From Bacteroidota bacterium (GTDB taxonomy: Bacteria; Bacteroidota; Bacteroidia; Bacteroidales; Dysgonomonadaceae), in contig JAEZZZ010000012.1 of NCBI GenBank assembly GCA_023418255.1, forward strand, positions 1-39,109: a stretch of DNA of 39,109 nt, written 5' to 3'. This document shows, piece after piece, positions 1 through 7,183 of the stretch (its first letter is position 1; the number at the start of each line of letters is the position of its first letter). The notes below the pieces were generated by a model that saw nothing but the letters and a program-made list of their open reading frames with translations, was not told the origin of the DNA and ran no database searches. A program made the position numbers and the translations under genes.

Positions 1-576
1 TATTGGTGTCCGCTAAAAAACTTAAGTTCTCATTTCGGTGTCCTCAATGTTTATAGATAAGTATAGCGGATTCTTTTCTGAAAAAGGAAGCCCCGTCAAT
101 CAAAAAATGTTATTGTCTCTTTGTAATTCTAAGCTGCTAATATAAGGCATATTGTAAAAAGATTTTGAATCTGCGAAATACAACCCTATTTATTTCGATT
201 AACCCTCGTGTATTTAGGCAAGATGTTGAAAACAATTTTATTTTCTTATTGTAAAATTGGTTCTTATCCGAGTGCGCGTTATTAAAATGCTTTCTTCATA
301 CCTTGGCCACATCTCAAAAAGGGAAGTGTGGCTGATATCTGTGATCATTACTGTTCGGCAAAAATTGACAGAAAACCGTATAAGCTTATACCTATAAGCA
401 ATACAGCATTTTTTGTGCTATGGGGACTTATCTTTTACATCGACGAGAAACCGTGACTAAAAACTACTTTTTTGTGATGATATGGCAAATAATCAATCAA
501 TAATGCACAAAAGATGGTTTTAAGCCCATTCTTTCTTATTGTGAGGGGGAGAGAAAAGTTTTACCGGACAACAATA
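1..576. mobile_element. IS-like remnant or MITE with imperfect inverted ends
   Basis: The first 21 bases (TATTGGTGTCCGCTAAAAAA and on) and the reverse complement of 556-576 (TATTGTTGTCCGGTAAAACT and on) match except for two substitutions and two extra A residues. This is the pattern of terminal inverted repeats of an insertion sequence. The interior (22-555) has stop codons in all frames and no transposase that I recognise, so it is either a non-autonomous element or a decayed IS. The right end abuts a 130-bp repeat that, by comparison with its second copy, should lead into an NVEALA gene. The left end coincides with the window edge, so the true boundary is uncertain. No target duplication could be assigned. 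Confidence 0.45.
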
Positions 577-577
577 T

Positions 578-707
578 AATAAAATATTGATTTACGCCTC
601 ATAATTGAGGACTTTTCATTCTATATTTCCTTTTAGTTTTATTATCAATGGGGAATTGTCTATATTCCCGTAAATGGAAACCGTTTTATTAAAATATCCC
701 TTATCAT
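578..707 (-). repeat. 130-bp direct repeat, copy 1 (orphan NVEALA leader)
   Basis: This copy matches 2271-2400 at about 122 of 130 positions in the same orientation. Copy 2 is the transcribed leader just upstream of the NVEALA peptide gene. Copy 1 lies downstream of the beta-propeller gene and leads into no gene, because an IS-like end starts at 576, close to where the start codon would be (about 555). Both copies contain GGGAAT and ATTCCC arms that can form a small hairpin (651-669 here). I infer a former second NVEALA module of which only the leader is left. Confidence 0.7.
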
Positions 708-814
708 CCGCGTTGTATGTAATATTGATTAAAAATCACGATATCATCTCAGTCGTAAAGCTGTGATAAGTACGAGTATTGTTTGCCGTCGTGGCAATAA
801 GTTTTAATTCTACT

Positions 815-1864
815 TTAATCCACCCTAATCTTCAGAAGTTTTCCGGGCTCACCAAAAACAAGACAACCGTCTTTCATGGCAACCAATGCACCTAAGGATT
901 CCAACGTATTCTTATCGACTTTAAACAATTTATGAGCCGACAGGGCATCATATCTAAACTTCATCACATAAAAATCTTCTTTACAGAAAAAAGAAACAGC
1001 CACATCGTTACCCTCCGAAAGCATATTTGTGGAATAAATCTTTCCATCTTTTACGATACCGCGCATTAATTCCATCGGGTTATCTTTTTTTACATCCGAA
1101 AAATCTGGCCACAAATCATGAAAATCCAGTTCACAAAGTACTTCGGCATACCCGCCATAACATTTATAAATTCTCGGCTCAACAGCCGGTAGGTACAGGA
1201 TGGTATCATTCGAAACTCTTGCAAACACATTATAGCTTGCAAATGTCACATTTTCGACTTCGTGAGGCACTGCCAAGACTGATTTTCTGGAGTATCCATC
1301 CACATATATCAGTTTATCCTTATTCGAGCCATACGCCACATTACCACGGTCATACCACACACCGGCGGTGTTGCCACTCTCACATATGAAATGATTCGCT
1401 TTCGACTCGGCATCTTCTTTATATAGAAACGATAAATTCTGATCCAAATATATTCGTTGAGAGGCAGTGGCATCGAGAAGTACTACTCCCGAAGGTAGGA
1501 CATTGAAATCTATAATTCCAACAAAATCATTCGGTCCATTCCCTCTTTTAGTATATGAGTTCACAAGCTCGCCTTCTGAATCATACAAATAAAGACCGGG
1601 GTCCTTCCATGAGTCCAGAATCAGTATTGCATCTCCCCTCCACTCAACTTTGGTTATATGCCCGGGAAAATGACTTGACAGGGAATCATTTAACATAAAT
1701 ACATTAATAGATGACGCTGCCTCTTTCAATGGTCGGGCATCATCAAGATTTACACTAATCATACCGGATTCCATATCCGAGCTTTTTTTCGTGCAGGATA
1801 ATATCATTAGTGACATCATCATAGCAACCGCACTAAGTTTTAATAATCTTATACTAAACTTCAT
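815..1864 (-). CDS. 6-bladed beta-propeller lipoprotein (BF3164-like), partner of an NVEALA peptide
   Basis: This 349-residue protein begins with a lipoprotein signal peptide ending in LMILSC, so it is probably lipid-anchored on the cell envelope. The mature part shows spaced propeller-blade motifs, such as VEWRGDAILILDSW and GLYLYDSEGELVNSYTKRG, then a GNGPNDF segment near residue 108-114. This is the pattern of the Bacteroidetes 6-bladed beta-propeller family. Such proteins commonly sit next to genes for small NVEALA peptides, as here: the peptide gene lies 147 bp upstream on the same strand. The spacer holds a perfect 36-nt palindrome that could lower expression of this gene relative to the peptide. 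The substrate or ligand is unknown. No catalytic motif is visible, and a binding role is likelier than an enzymatic one. Confidence 0.75.
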   Translation of the reverse strand: MKFSIRLLKLSAVAMMMSLMILSCTKKSSDMESGMISVNLDDARPLKEAASSINVFMLNDSLSSHFPGHITKVEWRGDAILILDSWKDPGLYLYDSEGELVNSYTKRGNGPNDFVGIIDFNVLPSGVVLLDATASQRIYLDQNLSFLYKEDAESKANHFICESGNTAGVWYDRGNVAYGSNKDKLIYVDGYSRKSVLAVPHEVENVTFASYNVFARVSNDTILYLPAVEPRIYKCYGGYAEVLCELDFHDLWPDFSDVKKDNPMELMRGIVKDGKIYSTNMLSEGNDVAVSFFCKEDFYVMKFRYDALSAHKLFKVDKNTLESLGALVAMKDGCLVFGEPGKLLKIRVD

Positions 1865-1894
1865 ATGAACTTCTTATTTTGTGTCAAACTAATC

Positions 1895-1930
1895 AGATGG
1901 AAAGAGAAATATATATTTCTCTTTCCATCT
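1895..1930. promoter_or_regulatory. perfect 36-nt palindrome between peptide and lipoprotein genes
   Basis: Two 18-base arms (starting AGATGGAAAGAGAAATAT) are exact reverse complements with no loop bases. It lies in the 147-bp gap between the NVEALA stop and the lipoprotein start, inside the probable transcript. No U-run follows on the minus strand, so it is not a textbook terminator. An mRNA-stabilising or attenuating hairpin is the likeliest role. Confidence 0.75.
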
Positions 1931-2011
1931 AGTATTATTAAATATAAGTTAATCATTCCGTTTTATAATCATCCTCAAAAAAGAATGACTAAACGTTCCC
2001 CTTATTTATGA

Positions 2012-2248
2012 TTACCGGGGAGTTCCAGGACAACTTGCACCACCATCAGGATCGCATCTCCAATGGTCCGGGGAATAAACTGTCACAACCCATCTTCCAT
2101 GACCGATTTCATTATCAGCCAACGCCTCCACATTACTCAACGCCAAATCATTCAAATTAGCATCACTTTTCATCCTTTTGTTTACTCCGTAACCCGCGGT
2201 TGCCAAGAGTGCGAGGGCGAATACGCTCGAGAAAATTTTATTTTTCAT
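2012..2248 (-). CDS. NVEALA family secreted small peptide
   Basis: From the ATG at 2246-2248 this encodes 78 residues. An upstream in-frame TTG two codons earlier is less likely. The N-terminus is a signal peptide (KNKIFSSVFALALLATAGYG). Next comes the family motif SNVEALADNE near residues 38-47, and then a short C-terminal tail with two cysteines (CDPDGGASC) ending in GTPR. NVEALA peptides are a Bacteroidetes family of small exported proteins. The motif is thought to be an export or processing signal and the mature cargo is the variable tail, here about 30 residues rich in W, H, D and C. The gene is followed by its beta-propeller lipoprotein partner and preceded by a long repeated leader. 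The function of the mature peptide is unknown. Confidence 0.85.
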   Translation of the reverse strand: MKNKIFSSVFALALLATAGYGVNKRMKSDANLNDLALSNVEALADNEIGHGRWVVTVYSPDHWRCDPDGGASCPGTPR

Positions 2249-2270
2249 ACACAATAAAATTTAATCTGTT

Positions 2271-2400
2271 AATAAAATATTGATTTATGACCCATAATTG
2301 AGGACTTTTCATTCTATACTTCCTTTAAGTTTTATTATCAATGGGGAATTGTCTATATTCCCGTAAATGGAAACCGTTTTATTAAAATAACCTCTATCAT
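2271..2400 (-). repeat. 130-bp direct repeat, copy 2 (NVEALA 5' leader)
   Basis: This copy ends 22 bases before the NVEALA start codon and lies downstream of a promoter-like box at 2441-2448, so it would be transcribed as most of a leader of roughly 185 nt. It is about 94 percent identical to 578-707. A GGGAAT/ATTCCC hairpin is present in both copies. Conservation of a non-coding leader points to an RNA-level or DNA-binding control element for this peptide family. Confidence 0.7.
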
Positions 2401-2440
2401 CGACCTGTAAATCTTCAGCATAAAGTTTACCGATTAGGTG

Positions 2441-2473
2441 CAAATTTATTGTTTTTAATTTTTATAAAGCAAA
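2441..2473 (-). promoter_or_regulatory. Bacteroidetes-type promoter of the NVEALA operon
   Basis: On the minus strand a TAAATTTG box (2441-2448) is preceded by TTTG (2470-2473), with 21 bases between the box and the TTG. This fits the TTG / TAnnTTTG pattern of Bacteroidetes sigma-ABfr promoters. It drives leftward transcription through the repeat leader. Confidence 0.55.
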
Positions 2474-2563
2474 TTTTTCTGCAAAAATAATGTCAATGAA
2501 TCTATTTTCTTTAATTAAATATCGTTTGTATTCTTGAAATAACTTTAATGATGTTTGTTGATA

Positions 2564-2715
2564 TTATGCTCGCGGCTGAACATTCTTGTATTCCCTTTCC
2601 GCCCATAGTTCTATTGTTTCACGGGCTAGCGGGCGTTTTTCATCACATTTTCAGCCGGATAAAAAGTCCGACAGCCCTTTGAGCCAAACTTCCGACCGAA
2701 AAACTGACGAGAAGC
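2564..2715 (-). pseudogene. possible C-terminal gene fragment, frameshifted
   Basis: The minus strand reads KASRQFFGRKFGSKGCRTFY and then, after a one-base shift near 2645, DEKRPLARETIELWAEREYK followed by NVQPRA and a stop at 2564-2566. The composition looks like real protein (charged, helical), but I do not recognise the family. It overlaps no intact gene and lies between the NVEALA promoter and the IS630 remnant, in an already disrupted zone. A chance open frame cannot be excluded. Confidence 0.25.
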
Positions 2716-2771
2716 TTTATTGGATATTAACCTGACAGCAATATATCGAAATTGTTTTGTGTCTTTGCACC

Positions 2772-3345
2772 ATGAACAAGATAAATCTCCTCACATTATC
2801 AGAGATCGAACGATTTGCTTTTCGCCGTCAAGCCATTCAGCTAAAAAGCCAGGTCGTTCTCAAAAAGAAATTGCTCACATAATTGGTGTCAGAGGTGCTG
2901 CTGTTTGACAATGGTGTAAAGACTATAATACTGAGGGGTACAATGGATTGATAACCAAGAAACGTGGTGTAAAATTGGAGAATAGGGAACTCCTCAGCGA
3001 CAAACAAGAGCGACATATACAAAAGTTGGTTACCGACTCCATGCCGGATGAATTGAAACTAAATTTTGCGTTATGGACACGCAAAGCTGAAAAAGAATGG
3101 GCGGAAAAGAATGAGAACAAAGTTGCATTGTTTTTTCTATCTTCCTATTCGCCCGAAATAAACCCGGATGAATATCTGAATTGTGATTTGAAACAAGGGC
3201 TCTCAGCCAAAAGAAATCCCCTAAAAATAAAGATATCTTACAAAACATGCAGAGCAACGTATGAATCTGCTTACAAATAATCCCGAAAAAGTAAAAAATA
3301 CTTTAAATACAAGTCAATTGAGTATGCAACATAGCGCGAAACAAT
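2772..3345 (+). pseudogene. decayed IS630-family transposase
   Basis: Pieces in shifting frames read as an IS630/mariner-type transposase. They start with MNKINLLTLSEIERFAFRRQ, then a helix-turn-helix segment GRSQKEIAHIIGVRGAAV with an in-frame TGA at 2906-2908, then QWCKDYNTEGYNGL. Next come KLNFALWTRKA and AEKEWAEKNENKVALFFLSS, joined directly, and the C-terminal signature YSPEINPDEYLNCDLKQGLS, where the glutamates belong to the DDE catalytic motif. The usual region between LWTRKA and the WAEKN part, which holds the first two catalytic aspartates, is missing. At least three frameshifts and one stop are seen, so the gene is dead. Its end overlaps the approach to proS. Confidence 0.85.
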
Positions 3346-3411
3346 AAATTACTGTATTTATGCGTCGGGTTAATACCCACTTACAAATTTACCTTCATTT
3401 TATTTTTAAGG

Positions 3412-3439
3412 TTGGATACTATTTATTTTTGTATCTTTG
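3412..3439 (+). promoter_or_regulatory. promoter of proS
   Basis: TTG at 3412-3414 and TATCTTTG at 3432-3439 are separated by 17 bases. The second box fits TAnnTTTG and is followed by CAATC. It lies 43 bases upstream of the proS start codon, downstream of the IS630 remnant. Confidence 0.65.
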
Positions 3440-3482
3440 CAATCTTAAACAACAATCATACAGAATTTACATACAAATAGAT

Positions 3483-4964
3483 ATGGCAAAGGAATTAAAG
3501 GAACTTACTTCACGCGAAAAAGATTATTCGCAATGGTATTTGGATTTGGTTATAAAAGCCGATTTGGCAGAAAATTCAGCCGTGCGCGGCTGCATGGTTA
3601 TCAAACCGTATGGCTACGCCATTTGGGAGAAAATGCAACGTCAATTGGACGATATGTTCAAAGAAACCGGACATATGAATGCCTATTTTCCCTTGTTCAT
3701 CCCGAAATCGTATCTTAGTCGCGAAGCCGACCACGTAGAAGGTTTTGCCAAAGAATGTGCCGTGGTGACACATTATCGACTGAAAAACGCGCCTGATGGA
3801 AGCGGCGTGATTGTGGACCCGGAAGCGAAGTTGGAGGAAGAGTTGATTGTGCGTCCGACATCCGAAACCATTATTTGGAGTACGTATAAAAATTGGATTC
3901 AATCTTATCGTGATTTGCCTATTTTAGTTAATCAGTGGGCGAATGTCGTGCGCTGGGAAATGCGGACGCGCCTGTTTTTGAGAACCGCGGAATTCCTTTG
4001 GCAAGAAGGACATACGGCACACGCCACCAAAGAAGAAGCGGTGGAAGAAACCGTAAAAATGATTAACGTATATGCCGCGTTTGCCGAAAAATATATGGCG
4101 ATGCCGGTGATAAAAGGGGTGAAGTCGGCATCGGAACGCTTTGCCGGCGCATTGGACACCTACACCATTGAGGCGCTGATGCAAGACGGAAAAGCATTGC
4201 AATCCGGCACATCACACTTTTTGGGACAAAACTTTGCCAAAGCCTTTGATGTCCAATTTGCCGACAAAGACGGCAAACGCGATTATGTGTGGGCTACGTC
4301 GTGGGGTGTTTCCACCCGATTGATGGGCGCGCTCATCATGTCGCACTCGGATGATAACGGATTGGTATTGCCGCCTAAATTGGCTCCTTATCAAGTGGTT
4401 ATTGTTCCTATTTATCGCAACGAAGCGCAACTTCGTCAAATAGACGAAAAAGTGAACGGCATTGTCGAAAAACTGAAAGCATTGGGTATCAGCGTGAAAT
4501 ATGATAATGCCGACAACAAAAAACCGGGATGGAAATTCTCCGAATATGAATTGAAAGGTGTGCCGGTGCGTTTGGCGATGGGTGGACGCGATTTGGAAAA
4601 CAACACCATCGAGGTGGCGCGTCGCGACACGCTTACCAAAGAGACGCTTTCGGTAGATGGCATCGAGCAACATATTAAACAGTTGTTGGACGAAATTCAG
4701 GAAAACATCTATAAAAAAGCACTCGATTTCCGTACTTCACAAACGCGCGAAGTCAATTCGTACGATGAATTTAAAGAAGAAATCGAAAAGGGCGGCTTCT
4801 TGTTGTGCCACTGGGACGGTACTCCCGAAACAGAAGAGCGCGTCAAAAACGAAACCAAAGCCACCATTCGTTGTATTCCGCTTGATGGCGACAAAACTCC
4901 CGGCAAATGCATCGTTACCGGAAAACCGTCGGCACAACGCGTGCTGTTTGCACGGGCATATTGA
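3483..4964 (+). CDS. proS: prolyl-tRNA synthetase
   Basis: This 493-residue class II aminoacyl-tRNA synthetase charges tRNA-Pro in the cytoplasm. The start at 3483 (MAKELKELTSREKDYSQWY) is chosen because it follows a promoter-like box and gives the usual length of the archaeal/eukaryal-type ProS found in Bacteroidetes. Longer reading from 3360 would run through the promoter. Class II motif 2 is seen in the RPTSETIIW and RWEMRTRLFLRTAEFLWQEG segments. Motif 3 is seen around GVSTRLMGALIMSHSDDNG. The C-terminal anticodon-binding domain starts near LAPYQVVIVPIY, and the last 80 residues form the extra domain of this subtype, ending in ...ARAY. It probably begins an operon with menA (50-bp gap). 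Confidence 0.95.
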   Translation: MAKELKELTSREKDYSQWYLDLVIKADLAENSAVRGCMVIKPYGYAIWEKMQRQLDDMFKETGHMNAYFPLFIPKSYLSREADHVEGFAKECAVVTHYRLKNAPDGSGVIVDPEAKLEEELIVRPTSETIIWSTYKNWIQSYRDLPILVNQWANVVRWEMRTRLFLRTAEFLWQEGHTAHATKEEAVEETVKMINVYAAFAEKYMAMPVIKGVKSASERFAGALDTYTIEALMQDGKALQSGTSHFLGQNFAKAFDVQFADKDGKRDYVWATSWGVSTRLMGALIMSHSDDNGLVLPPKLAPYQVVIVPIYRNEAQLRQIDEKVNGIVEKLKALGISVKYDNADNKKPGWKFSEYELKGVPVRLAMGGRDLENNTIEVARRDTLTKETLSVDGIEQHIKQLLDEIQENIYKKALDFRTSQTREVNSYDEFKEEIEKGGFLLCHWDGTPETEERVKNETKATIRCIPLDGDKTPGKCIVTGKPSAQRVLFARAY

Positions 4965-5014
4965 CATTTTGTTGATATCCGTGTTGTCAATATGATGTAA
5001 TTCATTGAGGTAAA

Positions 5015-5941
5015 ATGAACTATCAGAAAAACGTCTCAAAACAGAGTTCCATACGTGATTGGATAGGCGCGGCACGTCCACGCACTCTTTTATTGGCGAC
5101 GGCCTCCGTAATTTTAGGCACCGGACTCGCCCTGCACGATGGACATGTTTCTGTATTAACGTTTATTTTGTCGTGGTTCCTTGCCATTTCCATTCAGATT
5201 CTTGCCAATTTCGCAAACGATTTGGGCGACTATGAAAAAGGGACCGACATCACGGGAAACAGACAAGGTCCTACGCGTGCTATGCAGAGTGGCAAGATGT
5301 CACGAAAAACAATGTTGCACGGAATATATTTCATGGTTTTGGTTAGCGTGATCATAGGTGTTTTAGATGTTATTTTCAGTTTAGAGAATGCAAAAGGACA
5401 ACTTATCTTATTAGGAATTGGACTGCTTTGTATTTTGGCGGCCCTCTTTTATACGATGGGAAAACATGCATACGGATACAAAGGATTAGGCGACTTTTTT
5501 GCTTTTCTGTTTTTTGGTCCCGTCGCAGTACTTGGAACCTATTACCTGCACATTGGAACATTGCTCTTTCAACCTATACTCCCCGCCATTGGTTTAGGAT
5601 TGATTAGCACCATGATTCTAAATGTGAACAATATGCGGGATATTGAAAATGATAAAAAGACAAATAAAATTACTGTTGCCGCGAGAATGGGACTACAAAA
5701 AGCACGTATCTATCACGCTATTCTCACAATTGGTTCATGTTGCACTTTCTTGGGATACAGCCTCTTGTACGCGTCTGCTCCGTGGTATCGATACCTGTAT
5801 GCAAGCGTCTTTTTATTCTTTTTAAGCATTCTATATCATCTTTTCAATCAAAAAGAGCGGAAATTAGATATCTTTCTTGGTCAAACCGCCATCGCGGGAT
5901 TGCTCCTTGTCGTCATTTTTTCCATCTGCATAAACATATAA
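5015..5941 (+). CDS. menA: 1,4-dihydroxy-2-naphthoate prenyltransferase (UbiA family)
   Basis: This 308-residue integral membrane protein has about eight or nine hydrophobic segments. Both UbiA prenyl-diphosphate binding motifs are present: NDLGDYEKGTD at residues 68-78 (ND..D...G.D) and NNMRDIENDKKTNK near residues 208-221. The N-terminal WIGAARPRTL is typical of MenA, which attaches the isoprenoid chain to dihydroxynaphthoate in menaquinone synthesis, the quinone of anaerobic Bacteroidetes. It sits between proS and a lipoprotein gene 17 bp downstream. No other men genes are in the window. Another UbiA specificity is possible but less likely. Confidence 0.88.
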   Translation: MNYQKNVSKQSSIRDWIGAARPRTLLLATASVILGTGLALHDGHVSVLTFILSWFLAISIQILANFANDLGDYEKGTDITGNRQGPTRAMQSGKMSRKTMLHGIYFMVLVSVIIGVLDVIFSLENAKGQLILLGIGLLCILAALFYTMGKHAYGYKGLGDFFAFLFFGPVAVLGTYYLHIGTLLFQPILPAIGLGLISTMILNVNNMRDIENDKKTNKITVAARMGLQKARIYHAILTIGSCCTFLGYSLLYASAPWYRYLYASVFLFFLSILYHLFNQKERKLDIFLGQTAIAGLLLVVIFSICINI

Positions 5942-5958
5942 ACTATAAAAACATTCAC

Positions 5959-7125
5959 ATGAAAACATTAAAATCTTTATCATTTACCCTTTTGTGCATG
6001 CTGATTTTTGTTCAATGCTCAACAAAAACATCACAAGAGAAGGAAACTACATTATCATCCGGCTCATCGGACAAAATACGCGTTGGCGTTTTTGAAGGAC
6101 ACGGCGGTGCGCAAACATGTATTTGGGAAGCCGTTGCAGCCATCCGTTTGGATTCGGATATGAGTGTTCGCACCGTTACCACATCAGACATTGCACACAA
6201 TGTTTTAGACTCGTTGGATGCCATTATCATTCCCGGTGGCGGTGGCAGTCGTCAATATTTGAATTTAGGAACAAGCAATCATGAACGACTGAAAGCTTTT
6301 GTCGCGGAAAAGGGCAAAGGTGCTGTCGGCATATGTGCAGGCGCATATCTATTCTCGGACACGCCGGAATACGCGTCACTGGCAATTAATGGCGCACAAG
6401 CCATTGATATTGAACACGACAACAGAGGGCATGGCATTTCGAAATTCACACTTACCGAGGAAGGAAAAAAGTGGTTTCCCGAAGTGGCCGACAACGACAC
6501 ACTCTTTGTGATGTATTATGAAGGTCCCGTGTTTATAAAAAATGAAAACAGCGACATAAAATACACCACTCTCGCCATGATGCAAAGCGATGTTCACGAA
6601 GAGGGCAACGCTCCTAAAAACATGACCAACAACAAGCCTTTTTTCATAGGCAACAGCTATGGAAAAGGAAAGGTTTTCAGCTGCATTGCACATCCCGAAG
6701 CAACGCCGGGAATGATGTGGATGATTCCTCGAATGGTGCGATGGACTCTTAATTTGCCAATAAAAGAGTATAAAACAGGCGTTGTTAATCCATCTATTTT
6801 TAACAAAGAAATATTGATGTCTATTGACGATTTGAAAAAGGAATCTTCTTTCTATCAAACTTTTTTATACGGCAGTGCCGAAGAAAAAATAGAAGCACTA
6901 AACTGGTTGCAAAACCATCATTCGTGGGACGCAAAACGTTGGGTTCAAGGTCTGTTGTTTGACAACAACCCGCATGTGCGTGTAAGAGCAGCAAAATACA
7001 TTGCCGAGACTCACTATTTGCCATTTTTAAAAGACCTACGCGCAGCATGGGAAGCCGAAAAAGAGGATGTGTATAAAAACCAATTAAAAAATCACCTGGA
7101 TGCGTTGGAAGCGTTGCTCCCGTAA
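5959..7125 (+). CDS. lipoprotein with biotin-ligase-N/DJ-1-like GATase fold and a C-terminal helical repeat
   Basis: The start at 5959 gives 388 residues with a lipoprotein signal ending in MLIFVQC (Cys20). Residues 40-260 resemble the BPL_N / class I glutamine-amidotransferase-like fold. They include RVGVFEGHGGA, a glycine run IIPGGGGSRQYL, and a nucleophile elbow GAVGICAGAYL with Cys126, plus a later ...IAHPEATPGM histidine/glutamate element. Residues 290-388 look like HEAT-type helices (FDNNPHVRVRAAKYIAET). The Cys-His-Glu arrangement suggests an enzyme in the envelope, but the substrate is unknown. The gene follows menA by 17 bp and ends just before a strong palindrome. Confidence 0.65.
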   Translation: MKTLKSLSFTLLCMLIFVQCSTKTSQEKETTLSSGSSDKIRVGVFEGHGGAQTCIWEAVAAIRLDSDMSVRTVTTSDIAHNVLDSLDAIIIPGGGGSRQYLNLGTSNHERLKAFVAEKGKGAVGICAGAYLFSDTPEYASLAINGAQAIDIEHDNRGHGISKFTLTEEGKKWFPEVADNDTLFVMYYEGPVFIKNENSDIKYTTLAMMQSDVHEEGNAPKNMTNNKPFFIGNSYGKGKVFSCIAHPEATPGMMWMIPRMVRWTLNLPIKEYKTGVVNPSIFNKEILMSIDDLKKESSFYQTFLYGSAEEKIEALNWLQNHHSWDAKRWVQGLLFDNNPHVRVRAAKYIAETHYLPFLKDLRAAWEAEKEDVYKNQLKNHLDALEALLP

Positions 7126-7146
7126 AAGACATTGATTCTACTAGTT

Positions 7147-7180
7147 TTAACGCGAGTTCGCTTAAGCGAACTCGCGTTAA
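7147..7180. terminator. perfect 34-nt palindrome between convergent genes, likely bidirectional terminator
   Basis: The arms TTAACGCGAGTTCGCTT and their exact complement meet with no spacer. The element sits between the end of the lipoprotein gene (7125) and the stop of topA (7184), where both transcripts end. On the plus strand it is followed by only a weak U-run. Convergent location supports a terminator role. Confidence 0.6.
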
Positions 7181-7183
7181 TTA

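Noticed and set aside
2249..2330. 24-codon upstream ORF in the NVEALA leader (starts MKSPQLWVINQYF, overlaps the NVEALA start)
   Set aside because: In the second repeat copy the same frame has TGA at codon 7 (MKSPQL then stop), so the reading frame is not conserved.
3360..3482. N-terminal extension of ProS by 41 residues
   Set aside because: The extension covers the TTG/TATCTTTG promoter boxes, and the family length is met from the ATG at 3483.
7147..7180. Phage or plasmid attachment site at the palindrome
   Set aside because: It lies exactly between convergent stops, with no integrase or transferred genes beside it; a terminator explains it better.
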